Source: Mesorhizobium sp. RMAD-H1 (GTDB lineage: Bacteria; Pseudomonadota; Alphaproteobacteria; Rhizobiales; Rhizobiaceae). Taken from it: a stretch of 64,000 nt of DNA. The stretch covers positions 62,001-126,000 of the forward strand of contig NZ_JACHWN010000011.1 of assembly GCF_014191375.1 (NCBI RefSeq). Direction: 5' to 3'. Position 1 is the stretch's first letter; each line of letters opens with the position of its first letter. Shown in pieces: positions 28,343-36,909 of the stretch. A program made the position numbers and the translations under genes. The notes under the pieces were generated by a model. That model was not told the DNA's origin, did not search any database, and saw only the letters and a program-made list of their open reading frames with translations.

Positions 28343-29482
28343 ATGCGTTTATTCGGCAGGGCAGCGGTCGCCGCCATTGGATGGCTGGTTGTCACGGCAA
28401 GCGGAGCACTGGCCGACAAGGCCACGATCAAGGATATAACCGGCCGCACGGTCGAGCTGAACGTTCCGGTCCAGCATGTCATCCTCGGCGAAGGCCGCCA
28501 GGTCTATTTCACCGCGATCCTCGACCGGGACAATCCGTTCAAGCGTGTCGTCGGATGGCGCGACGATCTGCCGAAGGCCGATCCGGAAAGCTATGCCGCC
28601 TATCTCGCCAAATATCCCTCGATCGCCAAGCTGCCGACCTTCGGCGGAATGAAGGACGGGACATTCGATGTCGAGCAGGCGGTGGCGTTGAAGCCCGACG
28701 TCATCATCATGAATATCGATGCCAAGACCGCGACCGAGGAAGCGGGATACATTCAAAAGCTCGAGAAGGTCGGGATTCCGCTCGTCTACATCGATTTCCG
28801 TGAGAAGCCGATGGAAAACACGGAAGCCAGCGTGCGCATCATCGGTAAGCTTTTCGGCGAAGAAGAGAAGGCAGAGGAATTCATCAAGTTCCGCGCCGAG
28901 AATATCGCGAAGGTCACCGACGTCCTGGCCGGGGCGAATCCGAAAAAGCCACTGGTCTTCATGGAGCGCGCCGGCGGTTATTCCGAGGATTGCTGCATGT
29001 CCTTCGGCGACGAGAATTTCGGCAAGATGGTCGAGATTGCGGGCGGCATAAACATGGCGAAGGGCATCATTCCGGGTACGTTCGGCGCGGTCAATCCGGA
29101 ACAGATCATCGCCTCCAACCCGGACCAGATCATCATCACCGGCGGCAGTTGGGAAGGCTATGTGCCCGGCGGTAACTGGGTGGGCGTCGGCTATGGTGCC
29201 GACCTGAAGGAGGCGCGGCGCAAGCTTGAGGCGCTGACGAAACGTCCGGCGTTCACTGGGGTGAAAGCCGTTCAGGACGGCAATGTCCATGCCATCTGGC
29301 ACCAGTTCTACAACAATCCCTACCAGTTCGTGGCCATTCAGGAGATGGCGAAGTGGCTCCATCCGGATCTCTTTGCCGACCTCGATCCGGTGGCGACCTT
29401 CCAGGAGCTGCATGAACGCTTCCTGCCGCTCGACTATAAGCCGGGCTACTTCGTTTCCCTCAAGGATGGACAGCAGGGGTAA
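28343..29482 (+). CDS. Iron-siderophore-type ABC transporter, substrate-binding protein
   Basis: 379 residues with signal peptide (cleavage near residue 24, ALA-DK) and a FecB/BtuF-type helical-backbone binding fold (KDITGRTVELNVPVQHVIL, then VALKPDVIIM, NPEQIIASNPDQIIITGG). No lipobox, so soluble periplasmic. GGAGC precedes the ATG. It binds a metal complex, likely ferric siderophore or similar metallophore. The DC-C cluster (EDCCMSFGDE) near residue 215 is unusual for the family. Permease starts on the base after its stop codon. Confidence 0.82.
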   Translation: MRLFGRAAVAAIGWLVVTASGALADKATIKDITGRTVELNVPVQHVILGEGRQVYFTAILDRDNPFKRVVGWRDDLPKADPESYAAYLAKYPSIAKLPTFGGMKDGTFDVEQAVALKPDVIIMNIDAKTATEEAGYIQKLEKVGIPLVYIDFREKPMENTEASVRIIGKLFGEEEKAEEFIKFRAENIAKVTDVLAGANPKKPLVFMERAGGYSEDCCMSFGDENFGKMVEIAGGINMAKGIIPGTFGAVNPEQIIASNPDQIIITGGSWEGYVPGGNWVGVGYGADLKEARRKLEALTKRPAFTGVKAVQDGNVHAIWHQFYNNPYQFVAIQEMAKWLHPDLFADLDPVATFQELHERFLPLDYKPGYFVSLKDGQQG

Positions 29483-30550
29483 ATGACGGCTGTTTCCGAG
29501 AATAGCGGGTTGCGCGCCGTCCGCGATACATATCGTGCGCTGGTTTTCCGGCGCGCGCTCCTCATCGCGGCGCTCTTGGCGGCGCTGCTGTTGAGCACCT
29601 CGGTCGACATGGCGCTCGGGCCTGCGAATTATGCGCTTGCCGATGTGCTGAGCGCGCTTTTTCACCCTGACGCGGTGAACGATCAGCTGCGGGTCGTGAT
29701 CTGGGATATCCGCATGCCGATCGCCCTCATGGCGGTAACGGTTGGAGCATCGCTCTCGGTTGCCGGCGCGCAGATGCAGACGATTCTCGCCAATCCGCTC
29801 GCCAGCCCCTTTACTCTCGGGATTTCGGCTGCCGCGAGCTTCGGTGCCGCGCTCGCCCTTGTCGCAGGGGTTGCGGTCTTTCCGCTCGCGCTGCAGTTCA
29901 TGGTGCCGGTCAATGCTTTCCTGATGGCGATGCTCGCGGCATTGTTCATCCATTTCGCCTCGTCCATGCGGGGGGTGACGGTCGAGACGATCGTGCTTCT
30001 TGGTATCGCGCTCGTTTTCACCTTCAATGCGCTCCTGTCGCTGCTCGAATATCTCGCTTCGGAACAGGCCCTGGCGGCGGTCGTCTTCTGGACAATGGGC
30101 AGCCTCACCAAGGCGACATGGCCCAAAGTGGCGATAACGGCGGCGACACTGTTCGTCACCGTTCCGCTTTTCGCGCGGCGCGCATGGGCGCTGACAGCAT
30201 TGCGACTGGGCGAAGACAAGGCTGCGAGCCTCGGCGTCAAGGTGCGTTACCTGCGTCTGGAGACCATGCTGATCGTAAGCCTTCTCGCCGCAATTCCGGT
30301 CTCGTTCGTCGGCACGATCGGATTTGTCGGCCTCGTCGGACCCCATATTGCGCGGATGCTCGTGGGCGAGGATCAGCGTTTCTTCCTGCCTGCTTCCGTC
30401 CTCACCGGCGCATTGCTTCTGTCGGCTACTTCGGTGGCAAGCAAGACGCTCATTCCGGGCGCCGTGCTGCCGATCGGTGTGATGACGGCACTTGTCGGCG
30501 TTCCGTTCTTCTTCGTGCTCATTTTCACGCATCGGAAACGATCATGGTAA
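29483..30550 (+). CDS. Iron-siderophore-type ABC transporter, FecCD permease
   Basis: 355 residues with about ten membrane segments of the FecCD/BtuC family. Typical motifs include SVAGAQMQTILANPLASPFTLGIS, LLGIALVFTFNALLSL and the ATPase-contact/gate region GTIGFVGLVGPHIARMLVGEDQR. ATG 29483 follows directly on the TAA of the binding protein. It forms the inner-membrane channel for the metal complex. Confidence 0.88.
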   Translation: MTAVSENSGLRAVRDTYRALVFRRALLIAALLAALLLSTSVDMALGPANYALADVLSALFHPDAVNDQLRVVIWDIRMPIALMAVTVGASLSVAGAQMQTILANPLASPFTLGISAAASFGAALALVAGVAVFPLALQFMVPVNAFLMAMLAALFIHFASSMRGVTVETIVLLGIALVFTFNALLSLLEYLASEQALAAVVFWTMGSLTKATWPKVAITAATLFVTVPLFARRAWALTALRLGEDKAASLGVKVRYLRLETMLIVSLLAAIPVSFVGTIGFVGLVGPHIARMLVGEDQRFFLPASVLTGALLLSATSVASKTLIPGAVLPIGVMTALVGVPFFFVLIFTHRKRSW

Positions 30551-31299
30551 GCATCGCGGTCGAACAGCTTGGCGCGAAATACGGTAAGCATACCGTGCTT
30601 GCCGATGTGACGACGGGCGTGTTGAGGGGTGGGAGCATGACCGCCGTCATCGGTCCGAATGCGGCGGGCAAGTCGACGCTGTTCAAGCGCATCGCCGGTC
30701 TCATATCCGGCCCCGGGTTGGTTCATTTGTCGGATACGGCGAAGGGACCCGAAACCATCTGCTACATGCCCCAGGATACCGGGGCAAATGCGGTTCTCAC
30801 CGTCTATGAGTCCGTGCTTCTGGCGGCCAAGCAGGGCTCCAGCCTGAAGGTGCACGACAGCGAACTGCGCGAAATCGACCGCATCCTTGCGGCGCTCAGG
30901 ATCGAGGCGCTCGCCTTCAAGAACCTCGGCGAATTGTCGGGCGGGCAGCGCCAGCTCGTCTCCATCGCGCAGGCGCTTGTCCGCAATCCGGAGGTGCTGC
31001 TGATGGACGAGCCGACATCCGCGCTTGACCTGTTCCGGCAGGTTGAGGTCCTGGGCTTCATGAAGGAGCTGTCCTCGCGATCCGGCATGGCGGTTCTGAT
31101 CGCGCTGCATGATCTCAATCACGCCCTGCGCTATTGCGAGCAGACGATCGTCATCGCCGACGGCTCGATGATCGCCAGTGGACCGACCGAGGAGGTGATA
31201 TCGGAGCACCTCCTGCGCGATGTCTATCGCGTGAATGCGCGGATCGAATCCTGCTCCAAGGGCCGTCCGATGGTCATCATCGACGATTCGATCGTCTGA
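30544..31299 (+). CDS. Iron-siderophore-type ABC transporter, ATPase
   Basis: 251 residues from ATG 30544, overlapping the permease stop by seven bases. FepC/FhuC-like ABC domain: Walker A GPNAAGKS, with Ala where Gly is usual (normally GPNGxGKS), signature LSGGQRQ, Walker B VLLMDEPTSALD, and the H-loop IALHDLNHAL. Powers uptake by the preceding permease. Confidence 0.88.
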   Translation: MVSIAVEQLGAKYGKHTVLADVTTGVLRGGSMTAVIGPNAAGKSTLFKRIAGLISGPGLVHLSDTAKGPETICYMPQDTGANAVLTVYESVLLAAKQGSSLKVHDSELREIDRILAALRIEALAFKNLGELSGGQRQLVSIAQALVRNPEVLLMDEPTSALDLFRQVEVLGFMKELSSRSGMAVLIALHDLNHALRYCEQTIVIADGSMIASGPTEEVISEHLLRDVYRVNARIESCSKGRPMVIIDDSIV

Positions 31300-31818
31300 C
31301 GCCCAACCATTACATTGCGATGCTGTGATCTGCCGGGGCCGGGATGACCGCCTGCGCAGCAGAAACACGAACGCTCTCGACAGAACATGACGTTGACGAC
31401 GGACGGGCGGGGAAATCCATGCAGTCCTGATGGGAAACCCCGATGCGCTTTGTGACACTGAGGTGACGACCTCAAGACACAATCCACAACATCAACAAGT
31501 TGAGGCAGTCATCACTTTGTTGCAATGTATTGAAATATAATATCAACCCGTATCAATTTGAAATGGTCCACGTGGAAGCTTCCTTGGGCGGTTTTGGCGG
31601 AATTTTCTGATCCATCCCGGTTTGCTTTCGCAAAATTTCTTAACGATCGTTCCGATCATCTCGCGCAATACGGGAAAGCTGCTCCACCCGCCGGACAATT
31701 CATCTGTCTGTCATCAAACCATAATGCTCGCTGAGCATAGTGGATGGACATCCTGTCGCTTCAGTCATGCCGATCCGGGGGGCAAAACGCTCCCGGAGAA
31801 GATCACCGGAGATCGAAC
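31300..31818 (+). promoter_or_regulatory. Non-coding region upstream of the LysM protein
   Basis: A 519-base gap, AT-richer than its surroundings around 31490-31660. I see no convincing gene. It holds ATATCAA at 31541-31547 and GTATCAA at 31551-31557, the reverse complement of TTGATAC found in the other T3SS promoter region, and an ATGCTC-GCT-GAGCAT hairpin at 31724-31738. A recognisable rhizobial tts box was not found. It likely carries the promoter for the LysM protein. Confidence 0.4.
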
Positions 31819-34800
31819 ATGTCCTATCGCATCGATATCGATGGAAAATATCGTTACAACGCAGCGGGCAACCGCACATCCGTCCTTTCGGATGAACAGC
31901 AGCGCCTGTTCATGGCCGAGATCAACGAAGCGATAAACGAGCGCGCGCGGGCAGGCGGTCCGGACAAAATTGATCCTCTCAATGAAAAGGCGATTGTCGT
32001 CGAGAAGGGCGACAGCCTGTGGGAGATCGCACGCGAGAACAATGTCAGCCTTGATGATCTGCTGGCGACCAACAGGATCGAGCTCGGCACATCAGGTGCG
32101 GCGATCGAGCCCAACGAGGTACTGATCGTGCCCACGAGTTCACCGGAAATCGTGGCGAACGGACCTGTCGGCAGCAACGGCATACCGGAGGGCGAGGCGG
32201 CCTTCATCAGCGATCTCTACGAGCGGGGCAACGAGCTTGAATATGCCGATGACCCTTCGCAGATCGACTATGACGCCGAAACCCGCGCCATGCAGGAGGA
32301 GGTCGGGACATATCTCGACAGACTGCCCGAGCAGGAACGACAGGCGGCGGCACTGCGCCTGGCTGAGAACGACTGGCGCGATGCCGGCCCAGCCGGAACA
32401 GCCGTGACTGCGGCCATAGAGGAGCGCGGTCTTGCGACCAATCGGGAGGACGTCTTCGCTGGCGAAATCTATGATCGCGGCAACGAAATCCAGTATTCGG
32501 ATGATCCCGACATCGATTATCAGGCTGAAACGGCTGAAATCACCGGCGACGTGAAGGATTATATCGGGCAATTGCCGGAAGGCGAGCGCAGCGACGTCCT
32601 GCAGCGGCTTTTTGATCGCGAATGGCAGGATGCTGCGCCCGCGCAGACGGCGATCGAGAACGCAGCAAACGAGCTCGGCATCACCTTGCGTCCCTCCACC
32701 CATGCCGGCGTGGAGCTCGAAGGCCGGGCCCGTCAGATCATCGATGCGGCCAATGCAACGGGAGAGCCGGACAAGGCTTTCCAGCAACTGAGTGAATCAT
32801 ATGCCTCGGCGCCTCCCGAGCTGCAGCAGGTGATCCTGCGTTCCGCCGATGCCGATCAGCTGATCCGCAACGCCGCCGAATGGGCAACGCGGCCGCTCGC
32901 CAACTATGATCCGGAGACCGCGACCAGCGATCAGGGCGATGCGGCGACGGTTATGGCGAACCTGGAAAAGCTGACGGACGGTGTGGATCCGAAACTCGCC
33001 GTCGATCTCCTGTCCGCGTCGATGCCGACCATCGAAGCTGCAAATACCCGGCGCCAGGAGGTGATCGGTAGTGAGTTGATCGGCCTCAATGGCCAGACGG
33101 ACCTGATGAAGATCATCGACCGCATCGGCGGCACGCCGGGCGCTGACGCCATCGTCGAACGCTTCGCCGCATTGGGCGGCTATAACATAAACGCCATACC
33201 GCCGGCGATCGCCAACGGCTCTCGTCTGGATTATCCGCTGGCGGTGGCCGCGGAATATGGGGCCAGCAGCCCGGATTTCGTCACCCAGAACATCATTCCG
33301 AATGTCGAGCAATATGCCGTCACGGTGAATGGCAGCGTCGACGCCTATGCGACGCACATGCAGGAACTGCAGTGGCTGATCGCCAATCACGGGCCGACGA
33401 TGACGCCGGAACAGCTCGAGCAGGCCGTCGAGGATTACAAGGCGGAAAAAGGACCTGAATGGCAGGCGACCGAAGAACGCCTGGAAAACGATATTGCCGA
33501 ACAGGGCGAGAAGCTGCTCACGCAGCTGACGGCGCTCGGCAACCTGCCCCCGGAACTGGCATCGCAGCAATCCGCGGTCAATGACCAGATCAGCCAGATC
33601 CTGTCGGACGAGAAGACGGCGATGGCGATCGATATCGCCATGAAGAAGAATCCCGAATTGCTCGACAACCCGCAGGTCGTCAGCTTCCTGGGTGGCCAGG
33701 CCCGCCTGACCGACCGTGGCCGCAAGCTGGCTGAGGAAGCGACGACGCAGATCATCCGGCGCACGGTTCTGCCATCCTTCAGCGAGCTCGACGCGAACAA
33801 TCCTGCCAGTCTCGAACGAGCCCGGGCCAGCCTCGAAAACATGAAGGGCAGCACGCTCTCGTCCTTGCTCGGCATTCCGGAAAGGGACATGAACCGGGCT
33901 ATTGATGCCGTCAAGCAGTCCCTGCCTGAGCCTGGCGATACGGTCGAGCAGGCCAGAGCCAAGATGGCGCAGCTGGACAGCGACCTCAATGGGCTGAGAA
34001 GTTCAAGCGGCATCCAGTCCTTCGCGAACAGCACCGTTCCCGGTCAGCTGCTGCGCATGGTCGGGGTCGCGGCGACGGGCGCGACACTGGCCAATTCGGC
34101 AACCAATTTGCAGAACGACCCAACTCTGAAGAACGGCCTCAAGGTCGTCATCGATGCCGTGGGCCTTGGCCAGCGCACGATCGAAATCCTTGGCGGAATG
34201 GACCGCCTCGATACGGATTCAGCCGCCGTGCGGCACTTCGGCAGCAGCCGGACGCCGGCGGTGAAGTTCCTCGGCGCGCTCAGCGGAGGATTTGACGCCT
34301 GGAATGCCGTCGACTATTTCAGGGCCGGCGATCCCCTGATGGGCGGCTTGTCCGCGGCGGCGGCCGGCGGCACGGTCATGGCTGCGCTCGGCACGGGCAC
34401 GATGTTCGGTCCGGCCGGACTGGTGATTGTCGGTGCTGCCGTCGTCGGCCAGATGATCGTCACCGATACCCGGGCGTCCAACGTCTATATGACCGATGCG
34501 TCAAAGCACTTCCTGGAGCATGCAGGTCTTGACGAAGATGTGGCGGGTGCCCTGGTCGATCAAAGCGGCGATGGTTTCAGCGCCGTGCCGCTCCTTGCCC
34601 GCTATGCCGAGATGAAAGGCTTCGAGCTCGACCAACCGGCGGATCGCCAGCAGTTCATCGATTGGCTGAACAATATGCCCCATGAGAGCCTGGAAGCGCT
34701 TCGGGACAATCTGCATCACACGCTCGATGATTTCGGCGGCGATATCTCGAAACTGACCCCCACTGCCGACAACGACTTCCAATATACCGATCCAGAAGAA

Positions 34801-34941
34801 TTGAATTATCAATATACCGGTACGCCGGTCTATGTGCCGAGTCTTGCTGATAGTATTCGGTCCGGCGATGCCCATCCGTCGTCGGTGGCGCAGATCGACG
34901 TGGTCTTGTCACAGCTTGGTATCGATGTCCCCGTGGCGTGA
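31819..34941 (+). CDS. Large LysM-domain protein beside the T3SS; candidate secreted or translocator protein
   Basis: 1040 residues from ATG 31819 (GGAG seven bases upstream); an ATG 25 codons earlier lacks support. There is no Sec signal peptide. A LysM domain spans about residues 58-105 (VEKGDSLWEIARENNVSLDD). Two copies of a roughly 75-residue repeat follow at about 129-204 and 213-287, each with Y-x-R-G-N-E, DDP-x-IDY and E-R motifs. The middle is helix- and Gln-rich. Residues about 745-765 and 815-885 are Ala/Gly-rich hydrophobic stretches able to insert in membranes. It lies convergent with sctT. No known translocator is in the cluster, so it may fill that role or be an effector; this is inference. 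Confidence 0.6.
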   Translation: MSYRIDIDGKYRYNAAGNRTSVLSDEQQRLFMAEINEAINERARAGGPDKIDPLNEKAIVVEKGDSLWEIARENNVSLDDLLATNRIELGTSGAAIEPNEVLIVPTSSPEIVANGPVGSNGIPEGEAAFISDLYERGNELEYADDPSQIDYDAETRAMQEEVGTYLDRLPEQERQAAALRLAENDWRDAGPAGTAVTAAIEERGLATNREDVFAGEIYDRGNEIQYSDDPDIDYQAETAEITGDVKDYIGQLPEGERSDVLQRLFDREWQDAAPAQTAIENAANELGITLRPSTHAGVELEGRARQIIDAANATGEPDKAFQQLSESYASAPPELQQVILRSADADQLIRNAAEWATRPLANYDPETATSDQGDAATVMANLEKLTDGVDPKLAVDLLSASMPTIEAANTRRQEVIGSELIGLNGQTDLMKIIDRIGGTPGADAIVERFAALGGYNINAIPPAIANGSRLDYPLAVAAEYGASSPDFVTQNIIPNVEQYAVTVNGSVDAYATHMQELQWLIANHGPTMTPEQLEQAVEDYKAEKGPEWQATEERLENDIAEQGEKLLTQLTALGNLPPELASQQSAVNDQISQILSDEKTAMAIDIAMKKNPELLDNPQVVSFLGGQARLTDRGRKLAEEATTQIIRRTVLPSFSELDANNPASLERARASLENMKGSTLSSLLGIPERDMNRAIDAVKQSLPEPGDTVEQARAKMAQLDSDLNGLRSSSGIQSFANSTVPGQLLRMVGVAATGATLANSATNLQNDPTLKNGLKVVIDAVGLGQRTIEILGGMDRLDTDSAAVRHFGSSRTPAVKFLGALSGGFDAWNAVDYFRAGDPLMGGLSAAAAGGTVMAALGTGTMFGPAGLVIVGAAVVGQMIVTDTRASNVYMTDASKHFLEHAGLDEDVAGALVDQSGDGFSAVPLLARYAEMKGFELDQPADRQQFIDWLNNMPHESLEALRDNLHHTLDDFGGDISKLTPTADNDFQYTDPEELNYQYTGTPVYVPSLADSIRSGDAHPSSVAQIDVVLSQLGIDVPVA

Positions 34942-35102
34942 GCAGGCTTCCGAATTCACGTCAGCTGTCAGGCTGTAATGAGACGATAGGGTCGGCTTTG
35001 CTGACAATCGCATACCATGTTTTCAACGGCGTTTCCGCTCGCGGATGCTTGCTCCAAAACATTCGTGACGTGGATTCACGATTATCTGCATAAGATTGTT
35101 TA

Positions 35103-35117
35103 TTCCCAAATTGGGAA
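35103..35117. promoter_or_regulatory. Palindrome between LysM gene and sctT
   Basis: TTCCCAA-A-TTGGGAA is a perfect seven-base-arm inverted repeat in the 188-base gap between convergent genes, 13 bases past the sctT stop. A second one, TCGTGA-N7-TCACGA, lies at about 35063-35081. They may act as bidirectional termination structures or a protein site. Neither has a T-tract. Confidence 0.35.
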
Positions 35118-35129
35118 CAAGTCGGGTGC

Positions 35130-35972
35130 TTAATCTTCCGATCCAGCATCGGGGGACGGGCTGTTGGAAACCACGGCGCGCAACGCATCGAACGTGCCGG
35201 ACATGTTTCCTATCTGCGAGAGCATGAGGGGTACGAGGAACATCGCGTAAAGCAGGATCAGCACGCAGAACAGCAGGTTCTTGATAGCCAGCGAAAGGTC
35301 AAAGATGTGCAGTTGCGGTGACAGCCGCGACAGATAGGCGAGCATCAGATCCGCAATCAGCAAGGCCAGCACGACGGGTGCGATGAGGAGCAGGGCGATC
35401 TGCATGATCCGGTCGAGAGCGCCTAGAAGGGCGGAAACGGCCTGTGATCCCATGACGGGCGTGAAGCTGGCGATCGGCCATAGATCGTAGCTCCTGTAGA
35501 AGCCTTCCAGGAGCAGGAGAAACCCGCCGGACATGAAGAAGAGCGCCACGAGCGATATGCTGAACAGCGTTGCCGAAATGCTCGCCTCATTTATCGCAAG
35601 CGGGTCGACCAATTGGGCGGATGTCGAGCCCCGCTGCAGGTCGACCAGATCGCCGGCGACCTCCGCCGCCCAGAACGGGATGCCGAAGGCGATCCCGATG
35701 ATGATCCCGACCACGAATTCCTTGACCATCAGACCGGTTATGGCAACGCTTGTGAGGTCACGGTGTTCGGCCATGGCGGCAAGGATGCCGGGGACGACTG
35801 GAATGCTGATGGCGATCGCCACGCCCGACCGGAGAAGACCGGTGAGGCCCAGACGTGTGAACGCCGGCGTCACCACCACGAGCCCGAGCGCGCGGGACAT
35901 CGCCATCGCGGTCGCAATCAGCAGGGGATAGGCGAATTCGAGGATGGAGAAGGTGGCGGTTGTCGCGTCCAT
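35130..35972 (-). CDS. sctT: T3SS export apparatus protein SctT
   Basis: 280 residues, FliR/SpaR/SctT family, with six or so membrane segments: RALGLVVVTPAFTRLGLTGLLR at the start, KEFVVGIIIGIAFGIPFWAAEVAGDLVDLQRG and LLIADLMLAYLSRLSPQLHIF later. With SctR and SctS it forms the entry portal of the secretion channel in the inner membrane. It ends the sctC1-to-sctT operon, nine bases after sctS. Confidence 0.92.
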   Translation of the reverse strand: MDATTATFSILEFAYPLLIATAMAMSRALGLVVVTPAFTRLGLTGLLRSGVAIAISIPVVPGILAAMAEHRDLTSVAITGLMVKEFVVGIIIGIAFGIPFWAAEVAGDLVDLQRGSTSAQLVDPLAINEASISATLFSISLVALFFMSGGFLLLLEGFYRSYDLWPIASFTPVMGSQAVSALLGALDRIMQIALLLIAPVVLALLIADLMLAYLSRLSPQLHIFDLSLAIKNLLFCVLILLYAMFLVPLMLSQIGNMSGTFDALRAVVSNSPSPDAGSED

Positions 35973-35980
35973 GGCGGCGC

Positions 35981-36259
35981 TCAGCGCGTCACCACGGGAA
36001 AGGCGTCAAGCACATGGCCCGCGAGATTGGTCACGTGCAGGGCAAGCGCCGGTCCGAAAATAATGAGCACCAGCATCACCGCGACGAGCTTGAAGGCCTG
36101 CGGCAGGGTCTGGTCCTGGATTTGCGTCAATGCCTGTATGAGGCCGACGCTGATGCCGATCAGGATGGCGATGCCGAGGGCGGGGGCCGAGACCAGCAGA
36201 ACCGTCAGCAGCGCATTCTGCATCTGGGAGAGAAAGATGTCCTGCCCCATCCCGCTCAC
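35981..36259 (-). CDS. sctS: T3SS export apparatus protein SctS
   Basis: 92 residues with two membrane helices and the FliQ/SctS pattern (LLVSAPALGIAILIGISVGLIQALTQIQDQTL). Four copies assemble around SctR and SctT in the export gate. ATG overlaps the sctR stop by four bases. Confidence 0.92.
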   Translation of the reverse strand: MSGMGQDIFLSQMQNALLTVLLVSAPALGIAILIGISVGLIQALTQIQDQTLPQAFKLVAVMLVLIIFGPALALHVTNLAGHVLDAFPVVTR

Positions 36260-36909
36260 CCGTAGCTGAGGATGAGGCCGTGCATCAGGCGCGACCAGCC
36301 GTCAACGGCGACGAACAGGAATATCTTGAGCGGGATGGAGATCAGCGTCGGCGAAACCATCATCATGCCCATCGCCATCAGCACGTTCGAGACGATGAGG
36401 TCGATGACGAGGAACGGGATGTAAAGCAGGAAGCCGATCTCGAATGCCCGGGTGAGCTCCGAGCTGACGAAGGAGGGGATCAGCACCACCAGATCGTCCG
36501 GCCGCAGATCGGCACGCGCTTCCGGCGACCAGACGTTTTCGGTGGCGTTCAGGAAGAACTCCTTCTCCTTGTCGTCGGTAAACCGGGACAGATGCTCCTG
36601 CAGCGGCGGCCGCAGCCGCTCTGCGGCTTCCCTGATCCCCTCGAGCGATTGCACATCGATGGGACGGCTCTCGAGCAGGCGGTACATGTTCCCGACCAGG
36701 GGCGTCGTCACATAGACCGTCAAGATCAGCGCAATTCCGTAGAGCACGAGATTGGGCGGCGACTGCTGGATGCCCAAAGCATTGCGGATCAGGAAAAGCA
36801 CGATCGATATCTTGAGGAATCCCGTCATGGTCACGACCGCGAGCGGGATGAGCCCGATGGTCGAGACCAGCAGAATGATCGGCAGCAGATTCGAGGAGGC
36901 ACTATCCAT
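36256..36909 (-). CDS. sctR: T3SS export apparatus protein SctR
   Basis: 217 residues from ATG 36909, which overlaps the sctQ stop region and gives the normal SctR length. FliP/SctR family: PLAVVTMTGFLKISIVLFLIRNALGIQQSPPN is diagnostic, as is the C-terminal LIVSNVLMAMGMMMVSPTLISIP. Five copies form the core of the export gate. No cleaved signal peptide is expected in non-flagellar members. Confidence 0.93.
   Translation of the reverse strand: MDSASSNLLPIILLVSTIGLIPLAVVTMTGFLKISIVLFLIRNALGIQQSPPNLVLYGIALILTVYVTTPLVGNMYRLLESRPIDVQSLEGIREAAERLRPPLQEHLSRFTDDKEKEFFLNATENVWSPEARADLRPDDLVVLIPSFVSSELTRAFEIGFLLYIPFLVIDLIVSNVLMAMGMMMVSPTLISIPLKIFLFVAVDGWSRLMHGLILSYG

Noticed and set aside
28349-30532. 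727-codon open frame on the minus strand opposite the iron importer genes
   Set aside because: Antisense to the binding protein and permease, rich in Arg/His/Asp as expected for a shadow, no ribosome site or domain.
31500-31620. Possible tts box (TtsI site) before the LysM gene
   Set aside because: The region does not match the long rhizobial tts consensus in either direction; only AT-richness is similar.
34961-35188. 75-codon minus-strand frame overlapping the sctT end
   Set aside because: Overlaps the sctT C-terminus on the same strand in another frame, lacks a ribosome site and family resemblance.
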